The notes beneath the pieces were generated by a model. It saw nothing but the letters and a program-made list of their open reading frames with translations, made no database searches and was not told the DNA's origin. DNA of 64,000 nucleotides from Parus major (Eukaryota; Chordata; Aves; Passeriformes; Paridae), in assembly GCF_001522545.3 (NCBI RefSeq), contig NC_031770.1:32682566-32746565 (forward strand), read 5' to 3'. Every line of letters begins with the position of its first letter. The first letter of the stretch is position 1. The translations under genes and the position numbers were made by a program. Below, one piece after another: positions 10,301 to 22,707 of this stretch.

Positions 10301-13300
10301 GTTGAGAAATCCTGGGAAAGACAAAGCAGCACAGGGAGAAATTGTTATGTCAGTGTAGTTCTGAGTGTGGTTAGGCTTCAGGAGGATTTAATGCATTGGT
10401 ATATGTGTTTTCCACATTGGTATGGGTGTTATCCAGTCCATCATTTTAGTGTCTTGGCACTAGGATTTAATATATTCACAAATAACTCACAGGTTTTCAG
10501 ACATCCTACAAGGATGGGCAGTGCATGAACAGTTGCTAAATTGTTTTGGTGATTCCCTGGAAGCAACTTGCTGACAACTCTCCCTAGTCTTTATGGGTAC
10601 AATATTTAGGACTGACAGTCATCTCTAGAAGCTGCAGTTGCTACAGCAAAATGTAGAAGAACATGCCTTATGTAATGCAGGGATCTGAATGATTTAGACT
10701 TTTCAGAGCCTTGACCAACACTGTACATCACAGAGTGGAATGAATCAGCAGCCGCCAGTAATCACAGTCATGGCGTAACAAGGTTTAATCAACCTGTCCT
10801 TGGAAGAGAACTCAATGAGTCTGAAGCTTTCAGGTGGCCCCAGGTAGAATCTGTCTAAAGTGTTTAAGCAAAAAACAATGAAGATTGGTGTGATGCCTGA
10901 TGCATGTGGCAAGCTGATGATGCGGTGGGTGTTTCTGGCCTAGCACCTGAGAGCCCAGAGCAAAAGCAAGGAAGTAGGGGAGCTCTGGCATCAGGACTAT
11001 TGGTGGGGCAAATTTCATTAATTAAAGATAAGGTTTCCAGAAAATGTTCTTCTTGTAGTAAGCTTGGTTTTTATCCAGGCAGAGCTTATTTCTGTTGAAG
11101 ACATCTGCATGTCTCTCTGCCTGGTAGTAAAAGACCACTGGCCTTTTCTCAGTGTCACTTTCTATAGTGATTGCCATTTTCAACAGGTTTTTTTTTTTTT
11201 CCTCAGAAAATACCTCCCAGTATGAAATTTCTACTTAGTCTAAGGCACCTGCTTAGGTCTTTTAACCTTTAAAAATGTGCAGGAGCCAGAGACCAGCTGA
11301 GGTGGGGTGTGTAGCTTCAGATAATTGTCTGTGCCCTCTAAGTATCAAACATCCAGAGAAGTGTTTGCATCCCCATCTTTGGGGCACTGACTCTTGCCAG
11401 AAAAGCTTGCTGTCTCCTCACCAAGCCTTTTGCCTTTGTGTGGATTCACTCTTCCACTTGCTGCTGAATTACTTTGGTTTAAAAACACAGCTGCATTGTG
11501 CTGACATTTGTATGTGGTTTCTGTTCCCAGCAATAGAGATGAGCCAGGTAAATTATATCAAAAAAGGGGAGGAAAAGAGGTTCTTTGCAGAGCATCTTCT
11601 GCAGTCTGTTCCTCCACATGCATTGTGTGGCCCTCATGCAGGCAGCCTTGCAGCTGCACTAACGAAGGAGGGCTTTCCTCATTTTTACTGCAAGACTGAA
11701 AAATATGTTCTATCTAATTCAGGAGAAAATGTTAGCCCTCTGAAATTTCCAGCTTTTCTTTCCTGCCTCATCTCATCTCTGGACAGATATTGAGGAAATC
11801 TGAGATGACCCAGGAGAGAGAGAGCAGCAGAGACCTCTGCCTAAACTGTTTGAATAGATAATACCCTTTCCAAATGCTGGCACCTGGGAATCCTTTAATG
11901 ACTTAGATGGTACTTTGGGTAGACTGAATATCTCCTTTCAGAAACAGAGGCTTATTATTATTTATTTATCTGCCTTACATCCTGCAAGTAGTTAGAAAGT
12001 AACCCTTTCTTATGTTACATTCCTACCACTGTGCTGAATATCATGAGGCTGAAGTATGTCCTCATTTACTCTGATTCAACTACAAGTGTAAATCTATATT
12101 AGGGCAGATACTTTACATCAAATTTTCAAAGGGCAGAATTTGTCTCTATTCATTTAGTAATCTTAAACACACATTTCCCATTCATAAGGGAATTATATGT
12201 GAAAAAAATCCAAATATTAAATGGATATGTGCCTCCAACATAGCTATTACTGATAAGCTAAGTAATAATTTGTAACCGAGAGGATAGGGTTGTCACTGAA
12301 AGAAGTAATAGATCACCCTGTAAAAAATATTTTGTCCTCTGCATTGGGAAATTGTTTTAACAACTGAACCTTTATTCATATTTCTTTATCAACAGAGCTC
12401 TGGTAGGAGTAATTTTTCCTTCTTGTTTGCATAGAGGCTTCTACTTTGTCTAAAGAGAGAATGCAATGTTTGGTTTCATGTGTATGTATGAAGACTCTTC
12501 TTAATTACCTAAGCCAGAATACTAATCCCCTAATATTTGTTTCTTACCTCTCTCCTTCTTGTCTTGATTTGTTTGCCATTGTCTGCATCACTCCCAAAAT
12601 CTGATCTACCCTATAAAATCATAATTTGTAGGCCTGAGCTACATGCTTTTCAGACTTCCTTCCCACCTTTCTTGGTTTCATCTATTTTCCAGTTCTTTGG
12701 TCTTTAAACAATTCATAGCTAAAAACAAAAAGTGAACAAGTAAATGCTGCAGCTTTGGAGGTTTTTCTTTACCTGAGCCCAGCTTACAACTGCAAGGGTG
12801 GAGGGTCACTCTGGGTTTGTTCAGCACCTTGCAGGATGAATCCTGCTCCCAGTCTGGCCTAAGTACCAGCTTGTTTTCCTGCACTGTTACATTTGCCTTT
12901 GCTTCTACCAGCCTCCCCCTCAGAATTTCCTGCAGCAGAATGACCTTGGCCAGCAAGGTCTGGAGGCCATTGCAGATCCAAGCCACAGAATTTTCCTTAT
13001 GACAATAAGAGAAACCACATGCCCAAGTTCCCCCGTGTGTTTGTCAATGTAGCAGCACAGCAGTATGCCCATGAAAGATGTTGTGGGTCTCTCACAAACA
13101 GTTATTTGGGTTTCATGGCCAGTCACAGGGCAATTTCCTGCTTAAAACAACTTGTGAGGCATAGAGGTGCATCTGAACTGTGAGGCCTGGAGCTGTTTTC
13201 CAGCTTGGAGGCCCAGATGTGCGCTGCAGTCACATGCTGCATGTTTGTCAGGATGCAGCCTGCGTGTGTAATTGTCTGCCCTGTCTCCTTTCACCTCCCT

Positions 13301-16300
13301 ACCATGCTTCTGGCTTTCCATTGGAAAGAAAATGGATTGAGGGCAGGAGGGTGGGTGGCGTGGTGGACTCCTGGTTTAGACTGCCTCAAAATTTCATACA
13401 GTTCACTCAGACAAATAGCAACACATTGCAAAGCTTGACCTGGCACAGTAGAATCACTGTGGGATGGGTTGTTGCCAACTTCTGAGCACCTAAGACATGC
13501 AGACTGGGTCTGTGGTAGTGCTTTGGAACCAAATTTCCTTTACCAGACAGCCACCACAAGGTGTCATCAAGCATTCTTTGTTTTACAGCTACCATTACCA
13601 GCAGGGATGAGCTAAAGTATAATTGTTTTGGGAGAGGGCTGTTAGGGTCAATACTGACCAATCTGCCTAGTTTTAGGACTTCAGTGGGTCTCTGTGTGCA
13701 AATGCTTCATCGATTTTAAGATACAAAACCACCTAAAGTTTCCTTTTCATTTGACCACAGCTTTATTTTTGCCCCTGTAAATCCAGAATCACATCCTTTT
13801 AGCCTGAGTTAATTTGTCTTAGAAATTATGGACCACAGCACTATGAACTTGGCTGAGGGAAGGTAAATCCTACAGCCATTTTCTAAATATCATCTACTTA
13901 ATGTAAAGAGAAATAGGAACTCGGGTATGCTGTTAGATGTATGCATTGCTGAGTGGTTGGAAGAATAGTGCTGTGAAAAAAACATAGGAATAGGTTAAAA
14001 TACAGGTTTAACAACAGCCAGAGGCTCTTGGTTGAAGCCTAGGTCCAGCAGAAGTCAGTGTCAAAGCTTTCATTGATTTTTCTGGATCAGGATCTCATCT
14101 GGAGAGTGCAAATGCAGAGTCAATGGAACTACAGTTTCAGAAACAGCAGTAAAGCAGCTGTGGTCCATGTTTCATATGGAGAAACATAATTAAAAACCTA
14201 CAGTAGGAACTTGATGAGAAAGTTAAAAGTGGTTTTGAGGTGTCTACCTGTTCTGAAGAAAATCTGTAAGATAACATCATGGGAGATTATTAAAGCATGG
14301 CCTGGGCTCTGGCCACTGGTATTCCTCTGTCCCAAAGAAAACTCACAGCTGTCTCACATTACTAACTAAAGCAGTCTCCTAAGGGGAGAGATTCCTCACA
14401 AATTACTTGTAAGAGCACAACAGCATGGTTCAAACTCCCAGAAGACTTCTGGTTACAATTATATAACAATACTGAAGTCCATTGAACTGATTGCTTAAGC
14501 CAGAAGTAACCTCAGCTGATGATGAGCTCCCTTGTATGTTGTAGAAATCCTACATGGTAAATATTTACAGGTTTTGCACTTGCCAAAGCAGCTCCCTGCT
14601 CCCTCAATAGTAGGAACATCAGTCATTCCTACCCTATAGGAAATGGTCTGGGAGAAGGCAGAATGAAAGAAATTTCTTTTTTTTTTTAGTTTAAAGAACA
14701 CCTCCTTAGGTACTCTGAACAACTCATGAATAGCAAGTAACATTATCATTTCTCTTCCCCCACACTGTTTTTAAGCAGAAAATTTAATGCTAATACAACC
14801 TGAAAGTAGCAAGGGAAGCTTTTGTTTGTTTAGTAAGTGTTTTTTAAAGATCCTTTTAAAATAATATTTTATAAAGATATTTTCTTTGCAAGGTTATGAC
14901 TAGAAAAGACCTGGAGTGGATACAAAATTATCTCTCTCCCTCAGGTACTGTGTTCAGAAACAAATGTGAATTGTGTTCTATGGGCAACCTCTTGACCTTT
15001 TTTATTGTTACAGTTGTTGGATCAAAAAAATAGCGGACGTAGTGGAGCAGGCCTTTTGAGCAGTCTAGGAGCAGGCAAACAGCAAATGGGAATTTCACTG
15101 AACTGATTTTGTACAGCAAAAGCTTGGTACACAGTGCCCTCTTTGTTCCACAGAGAAGAGTGCATCCCTCTGAACCTTGTTGCAAGAAATAAGTAAATTC
15201 TAGCTAAGAAGTTTGTTGAAGGGATGCCAGCCGTTCAACTTGGCCTCCTCCTTAATCTTTGTGTATTTGGAAATGCTGTGCAAGTCAGGGCTCCTCCAGG
15301 CTAAAGTAGAGACTGCAACAAATATCTGAGCTTAGACCTTTGTGTCCCTGCAGGGAGACCTATCAGACATGGATACATAAGCCTTTGCCAGCAGAAGAAT
15401 AGTTTCGATTCTCTGTAGGAGCACCAAAGTTGTGTTTGCTTCAAATGCTCTTTCTGTTTGAAAGGGTCTTGGAGTTTGGAGCATTTGAGGGACCCAAATG
15501 CAAGGATCTAGTGAGATCCTTACTTTTTACATTCTCTGTACCTCTACTAGAGTTCAGCCAGGCTTGTCAGAGACTGGAAATGTCTCTCCTAATTTTCATA
15601 GCAACAAGAAGATGGGTCTTTTTGGAGAGCCCTCGTCACTGAAAGAAACACAAAATGCAGACACATTGGGACCTAAGACTTTTCACACTCCAGGAAAGCA
15701 TGAAGTTTCTGAGTTAGAAACAGATCTGAAAGTAGCCTGTTGCCCAGTGGTGTGGAAATGCATGTGGTGGACAGACTGCACTCCGAATCCATGGATGTGA
15801 CAGCTGCTGTGCCTGGCGCACACACAGGTGCTACTGAGGCCTCAGCTGCTCACAGTTCCAGGAATTTGAGGAAGAAGCAGCCAGAAGGAGAAAAGAAAAC
15901 ACAGATTGAATAATCAGGAAAAGAAGATAAACTGTGCTGAGTGGCAGCTGGTCTTTAGAAAACAGGCTGTGTAAATACCCTAAAGGCCTTGTGCATCATC
16001 CCTGGGAAGCTAGTCCCCAGAGGGGGACTCAGCTAGATCACCACACCACTCCACACTGGAGGTATGTTTACTTCTGCACAGTCTTCAGTGTTTCCTGTGA
16101 GAACATTCCCCTGCTCATAATCAGTATCTGCTGACCTTTCAACAAGCAGTGTTTCCCTTCTGTGTCTATACACATCTTTCTGTGCCAGAAAAAGCCTCCA
16201 AATAAATTGTTTACTGTTTATCTTCTTCCAAAGGCAAAGGTGCAGTCCAGTCCCACTTTTTACAGTGGTGAGGGGAGAGACCAGCGACCAAATAACAGGA

Positions 16301-18264
16301 TTGTGCATTTTGTCTTCAATGCATAGGTGACATACAGCGTAGTTTCTCTACCTGTGTATAATGGAAAAAGTTTGTAGGGAAAACTTGACTGGAATAATTT
16401 TCCACATCTTATATACTGACAGCTATGTACTGACTACTGATACTTTTGCAGTGGTAGGGATGGGTGGCTTTTTAGAAGAGGAATGCAGCTTGCCAGCAGT
16501 GTTTCAGTGTCAGCTGTTAATGTTGCCTCTGGCTATAATTGTGCAAACCATCCTTCAATGAATATTTGACAAAAGGTATCACCAGTTTGTGCTTCTGTTA
16601 ACCCATTTTCTATTATCCCATTTTGTGTCTGCGATATCTGGGTTTTTTTCTGTTCATCCTTTCCTGTGTTTCTCTCTTCTTTCTCTGGCCTTCCCATGGT
16701 TCTCCAGAAATGTGCTTTGTAATGTTCATTCCCTGCAATTCATTTGTGCTGGTGGATTTGCCAGGCCTGTAGGCACACAGAAGTTTTCGCATGGGCTATG
16801 ATGTGATCTTCAGTGATCTTGGCAAAAGAACTGACCCCAGCCTGGAGCTGTGGGTTTCCTTATAGGGCTCTGCAGAGACCCCACAGAGCAGGGGTGACCA
16901 AAGGAGAGGGACAGCTGAAATGATTTTCTATCAAACAGTTTCTTTGTCTAAGCTGAGGTTTGGACCAGAAGACCAGTGCTGTCGAAGCAGCACTTAAGTG
17001 CCCTCTGGCCCTGCTTGGCACTTGGGCTGTAGCTGTTGTAGCAGTGAGACATTCAGTCCTGCAGCATCCAAACCCTTGGTTGCGCACTGTCCCTAGGTTT
17101 CCACACACCTTTTCCATGCTTTAGGTACTTGGCATCACCCAACAACTGGTTCAGCTAAGGAGCTATCTGGCAGAAAACTTTATTTGACTGATTTATTCTA
17201 GGTAATTAATAAATGAGAAACTCTGCCTAGTGCAGTCCACACCTATGGATGCTCAATATGAGCAGAAGCAGGGAGCACAGTGCCTGTGGAATAGCAGGCT
17301 GCATAATTTTCTCAGTCTTGCCTGAGAAAGTGGGCTGGGAAATCATAATGAGGAATTAAAACAATCCTCAGAGATAGAAGAAAGCCTTGCAGGTGTTGTT
17401 TGTCGGTTTCTTGTTTTCTTGCAAGAGGAGGTGGAGGGGTGGTGTACACCACTGATGAATGATGGTGATGTGTTAGTTTACTGACCAGTCAGAGTTTTAC
17501 CTTTCTGGACTTTGGCATATCGGTCTATAAAAGATCTGAGGTAATAAACCTTAAGCTCTCCTGTTCAACTCACAGGAGAGTCCATGTCATTCTTCTCGCC
17601 CTTCCCAATAGAGCGACACACACCAATGGCCTGTCAAGCATTTGGCAGTGCTATAGACGTGCTGTGCTATAGACATGCTGTGCTTGATGCCTCACATGAC
17701 AACATTCCTGTTCTAAAAAATTGTCATCTTTATTTAGAAGAGATGTGTTCCATGGCAGAGATCTGCCTTCTCCCCAGAGCACACGTGTTACCTGGAGTGT
17801 TTATTTCATGCAGGGGAAAGGAGCTTGGGATTAGCTCTTGTCTTTACTCTGCAGGCAAGCAGCAAGCAGTAGGAACAAACCAGGGAGTGAAAAAATAATG
17901 TAAAGAATTAACTTGCACATTCATAAAAGCTGAAAGGAATTAAACACATGGTGACTCCTGGAATCTACTTCTGAACTTACTGTTCCACTTTTTAGTCCTC
18001 TATCTAAGATCCATACAGCGTCAGTTAAGGATCTGCGTCATCCTTTTGTTTATTGGCTGTTCATGGTGCCCACAGACTCTAAATGAGAACAGATAATTAT
18101 TTGCATTTACTGCAGCACTAAGGAACTTGTGCTGTGTTTCAGAATCTAATTGTTCTAGAAATACAAACAAACAGAAAACACAGAAGCACAGAGAAAAAAA
18201 AGCAAAATTGCTTTCAGTCTAAGAGGATTTAATAAAAAGAGCTGGAGAAAAGAAAGCATTATCA
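7372..18264. other. Intergenic, no gene recognised
   Basis: About 10.9 kb of AT-rich sequence upstream of RSPH9. The longest frames (9477-9914 minus, 145 codons; 11275-11793 plus, 172 codons) show no domain, no splice-consistent continuation and no resemblance to a protein I know. Short homopolymer runs occur (poly-T near 11188 and 14677), but no full-length repeat. Regulatory elements or a non-coding RNA cannot be excluded. Confidence 0.5.
17650..17681 (+). repeat. 16-bp tandem duplication
   Basis: Two adjacent 16-bp units, GCTATAGACGTGCTGT and GCTATAGACATGCTGT, differ at one base. This is typical of replication slippage. Confidence 0.8.
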
Positions 18265-18362
18265 CTTCCCTTTCATGTATGGGAAGTAGAGCATTAAGAG
18301 ATCAAATAACTTGCTCAAAGTCATAGAGAAGGTGGGCCAGGAAATGAACCCAATCCATCACT
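18265..18362 (+). repeat. MIR-like ancient SINE fragment
   Basis: The segment around AGAGATCAAATAACTTGCTC and AAAGTCATAGAGAAGGTGGG, followed by AATGAACCCAATCC, follows the MIR core pattern (aagtaacttgcccaaggtca, then gaacccaggtc). The call rests on the order of these blocks rather than an alignment. MIR elements are old and are found across amniotes. Confidence 0.55.
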
Positions 18363-20178
18363 AGCCTTTGCTTGCAATCCCATATCTTCTTTAAATAAGG
18401 ACTCTGCTCTACCTGTGCAGGGAATGTGGTCATATAGCTATTAGGCCATAGTCTGAATGGGAGCATAAAACTCCCAGTTTGGAATGTAAGTTAAATTGTA
18501 ATTTTTATAAAGGCTAAGAACTAATGCTGCTAATGACTGGCTGTTCAGTTCCATAAATCCATGAGAAGGACTCAGATCATACTCACTTGCACCTGTGACT
18601 TGCCTAAATCTGACAACATACAGACTGTGCAGTCACCTAAATACTAATGGCAGTATTTTAGGACAGAAAAGGAGAGGAACTAAAGACTTGGAGCAAAAAT
18701 CTGTTTTGAGTTACCTATTTTTTAATGAAGACTGTCTTGAATATCCTCCTGAAGAAAGCCTGTCTGGAAGTTGCTGAGGGATGGAAAAGCTTGTTTTTCC
18801 AGAAGCTGAAGTGGTTGCAGCCACTTGTTGTGTTGCAGGTGGGCAGTGGGCATGCAGCTGGTGGCTCCTGTGAGTCCATTAATTTGCCACTGTCGTCACA
18901 GCTGCTGGAGATCCATTCCTTTATCCTGCCCTCTGTAAACAGCAGCTCATAACCACAAAGCATCAGGCATCTCTGGTCCAGCATCAGCTCAGGGAGTCAG
19001 AGAGCTGCTTGCTGAAAGCTGCTTTCTGTTTGCTTGCAGACATGTCAATATTTACAGAGTGAGGCTCCACTTTTGCCCAGCTGGAGCATAACAGCTTTGC
19101 CACTCTTGCACTCAGTGGCCCTGTCTTCCAGCATTAACATCAGGAGGTGATGAGTGACTAGGCTGGCCTGATAAATGGGAAGAGATCTGCAAACAGAGAA
19201 CAGCAAACACTTCCTTGGGGGCTCAGGACACCTGCTGAGAAAGATGTTCTTTTTTTCAAGGATCAGGTAGCTTCTGATGCTGTATCAGGAGAGACCCAGG
19301 AAAAGTGCTGTTGGAGGTGTTGGGTGCTGGGGAAGGCCCAGCTGTTAGCAGGGGTACACGGTGAGCTGTTAAGGTGCTCACAAGGGGAAGGCCCAGTGCC
19401 ACCTCAGATATGTAACTGTGTCACTGGGCTTTCAGCAGAGCCCTGTGAGTGCAATACTGGGGAGGAAATGGCAATCCAAGAGGTGCACCGGCAAGGCTGA
19501 CCCCCTCTCCTGTTTCTGATGGGAGTAGGGAAGGCAGGATGCAGGACACACTTGTGGGGAAGATGCTGTTGAGCTGGAAGGTGCTGAGTTCTCCTGCACA
19601 GTTGCAGCTGCAGTTCCTCAGTTATCAGATGTGTTTGAGTGAGACATTATATGCAAATAAAAATCAAGAGGCCAGTTTCTGACATTTGGTGTTCAAGCTT
19701 AATTCTCTGGGATTTCACAGCTATTTGTAGATGCTTTAGTGGTAGACTCATTACAGCTAATGGTTTGAATTTGGCCAGAGTTTACCAGCATGGTCTGCTC
19801 TGCATTAGTTGGACAATAGTTCCCAGTGGTGGGGACTGGCAGAAGGGAGGGATTAGTAAACAGTAGAAAAGACTTAGAGACACTGAGGGAGAATATTCTC
19901 AAAAGGATAAGCTGTTCAGTTTGGGATTCTTCTAGGTTAGGGGTTTTTTTTTTTCATTCTTCTCCATCAGGACCATAGGGAAACAAATTTAAATGACTGA
20001 AAACTGGGCCTTTTTGTGCAGTATAAGTGACAGGATGGCACAAAAAGTTCTCCAGATTTGGCTGAGACACCTTCAAAAATCCCTCAGAGATGTCAGTTGG
20101 TGGCAACATCTCCCTGAGGATTTAGGAAACGAGAGGGTCAGCAAGGAGGATATGAGGACAGGGAGTCCAGACATTATA
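18363..20178. other. Intergenic, no gene recognised
   Basis: No exon, RNA gene or clear transposon was recognised. Short open frames around 18600-19860 have no domain features. A poly-T run lies near 19945. Confidence 0.45.
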
Positions 20179-20264
20179 TAGAATCATAGAATCATTTATG
20201 TTGGAGAAGACCTCTAAGATCACTATGACCAACTATTAACCCAGCACTGCCAAGTTCACCACTG
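20179..20264 (-). repeat. CR1 LINE 3' tail, antisense
   Basis: The plus strand reads TAGAATCATAGAATCATTTA, then GTTGGAGAAGACCTCTAAGA and TCACTATGACCAACTATTAA. This is the reverse complement of the CR1 3' end with its ATTCTATG microsatellite tail, so the element is on the minus strand and heavily 5'-truncated. Confidence 0.88.
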
Positions 20265-22186
20265 AATGGAAACAGAAGAGTGCAGAACAAGGGAGGCAGC
20301 GATAGATCAAGTATTGAAAGAAAAGCTATAAACAATGAAAGGAAGACAGGAAAAAATGATACAAAAATGGGGAATAATGTAGTTTCTGCATTAAGTGAGA
20401 AATAGGCAGCTGAACTGTGTATACAGCCAAGCAGTGTCAGTAGCATTTTCTGGCTTTTCTGATGCCATGCTTTGCATCATGGCTGGTTTAACATGGTGTG
20501 GGACTAATGACCCACAGCTTCAGATTTCCTTTCCTGTTATGGATTTGACATTTCACCTCAGTGGGACCCAGTGTCCCACAGTGATCATGGGGGATCATTT
20601 AAATGAATTTTCACAAAAAGGATATGAAACAAGCTGCCACACCAGAAAATGGTACCAGCAGGTCCACACTCAGTACTATCATTCAAGGAGCAGCACAATG
20701 GTGCAAGGATCCTAGCCCTGCTACCTTGATCTAGCAGAGCCTGGGGCAGGCAGCAGCTGCACTGGGCTGCCTCCCAAGAGCAGGGTGGACAAGAGCAGCC
20801 AACATCTGTTCCCCTTTAATCTCTTGTTCCTTTATGTTTTGGTGTAGTGCTTTTGTGTGTAGTAAGTTGCATGCTCTGGCACATCCCCAGCCACTGTCCT
20901 GGATGGTGGTTCCTCAGGCAGGCAGTGCTGCTGGAACTCCAAGGCTGGGATTTGTTAGGAGGTTGTGCAGGCTGCAGACTCCAACATGTTTCTGATGGCC
21001 CAGCTCCTCCTGCCCTGCTGGACTTGGCAGGATTCCTGGGGCTCACCAGACCCCATTGGGAAGAAGCTGAACCATGAAAGTTGGTTCCCCTTCATGTCCC
21101 TGCTTTCAGTTGTTTTGGTTACAAGGGGTGCAAGTCAGGACAGTGTCCAGGGTTTCCTTTCATCCACACCCTGTTACGCGGTGTCTGCAAGGACAGCATC
21201 TGCACCTGCAAGGTCCACTTGCCTGGAGCCACTGATGCTTTTCATCTCATGCAGATGCCACTGAATGCACTCAGCTGCTATAGAAGAAATTGAAAGGGAA
21301 ACGTATTAACAATCTTCCACAAAGGCCTTATGCTTTCTCAGCTTCCACCATTGCTTCAGAAAGTTTACTAGGACCATGGTAAGGGAGCTCAAGACAGTTT
21401 CTTGATGAGAAAAGTGGTCACAGATATTCTGTGGCATATTTCTCCATTCAACCCCCTGCTGAAGGAACTCTCAAAGTGGCATCCAGGGGAGCAGCCTGAA
21501 GGGTGACAGCTCCTTCTGAAACAAAGTTTAGGAGGGGAGGCTCCTTTCTCTTCAAGCAATGTATGAAATTCCAGATAATTTCCTTCTGCCTTGGTGTTTG
21601 ATGGTGTGTCTGCAACTCCTCCAGGTTGGGAAGCACATAAGGATAATATTAATACATAAGGATAATATTAATTGCCTTCCACTTCTGCGCCTATTGAAAC
21701 ATGAGGGCTGGGATCCTTACAAATGTTTGTCATCCAGGAAATCACCAGCAAGAGAAACATACACAGCACTGAACTTAGCTGAAGTAGTGAGGCACCAGCT
21801 TCTGCATGACTGCACGCTGCAGTCAGGAGTAATAGTGATGGAAGTATCATACATGGAAGAGCAGTTCAGATGGTAAATGGATGTCAGAAATACACAGTGG
21901 GACAAATATTGGAGGGTAGTGAACCTAGAGCAGCTCCAAAGGATTGTGAAATGACCCTTCTCTATGTCCAGCTCTAAGACAAATCTGGCTGGATCTATAG
22001 TCCCAAAACTCAGAGGAAAGGAGGATGAATAAAGCATGAGGCCCTAAGCAGAGGGAGCTGCTGGCTTCCAAATTTTCCAAACCAACGTCACTCAGGCCAG
22101 CATGTTTACTTGGGTGGAAGTGTTCTTCTCTTGAAGTCAGAAAGGGAAAGGGAGCAAGAGAAGACCTGGAAAGCCGAGCTGCTTGC
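20265..22186. other. Intergenic, no gene recognised
   Basis: No supported gene. The small cysteine-rich frame at 21081-21293 (plus) lacks a signal peptide and known spacing, so it is not called. A perfect 19-bp tandem duplication lies at 21635-21672. Confidence 0.45.
21635..21672 (+). repeat. Perfect 19-bp tandem duplication
   Basis: The unit ACATAAGGATAATATTAAT occurs twice in direct succession with no mismatch, which suggests a recent slippage event. Confidence 0.9.
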
Positions 22187-22191
22187 CCTGC

Positions 22192-22702
22192 TGTGCTGGT
22201 TTTGGCAGGAATGGAGTTAATTTTCTTCATTTGTACAGGACTGGTTTGGATTTGTGATGGAAATGGTATTGATAACACTGGGATACTTTCTTTATAGCTG
22301 AGGGCTTGCACAGCATCAAGGTCCTTCCTGCTCTCAACTCCCTGACACCAGCAAGGGGGCTGGGGGTGCACACAAGTTGGACAGGGACACAGCCAGGACA
22401 GCTGACCCCAGCTGACCAAAGGGACATTCCACAACAATAATCTTTGTGCTCAGTATATAAAGCTGGGGGAGGAAGGAGGAAATGGGGACATTTGGAGCCG
22501 CTGTGTTTTACATTCCCAATGCATCGTTACCCATGATGGAGCCCTGCTTTCCTGGGCATGGCTGAGCATCTGCCTGCCTATGGGAAACAGTGAATGAATT
22601 CCTTGTTTTCCTTTGCTTGTGGGTATGCCTTTTTCTTTCCCTATTAAACTGTCTTTATCTCAGTCCACAAGGTTTCTCACCCACTGAAGCTGAACCATGA
22701 CA
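22192..22702 (+). mobile_element. ERVL-type solo LTR with 5-bp target duplication
   Basis: It starts TGTGCTGGTTTTGGCAGGAA and ends CTGAACCATGACA, which are the ends of a widespread avian ERVL LTR family. Inside are TATATAAAGCTGGGGG (promoter, near 22454) and CTATTAAACTG (polyadenylation region, near 22642). The flanking pentamer CCTGC at 22187-22191 is repeated at 22703-22707. No internal retroviral sequence follows, so this is a solo LTR left after recombination. Confidence 0.92.
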
Positions 22703-22707
22703 CCTGC

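Noticed and set aside
11275..11793. 172-codon plus-strand open frame
   Set aside because: Composition and motifs look random, with no family resemblance and no exon-like boundaries.
21081..21293. Cysteine-rich small frame resembling a defensin-like peptide
   Set aside because: No signal peptide, no known cysteine spacing and no supporting splice or promoter signals. Likely chance.
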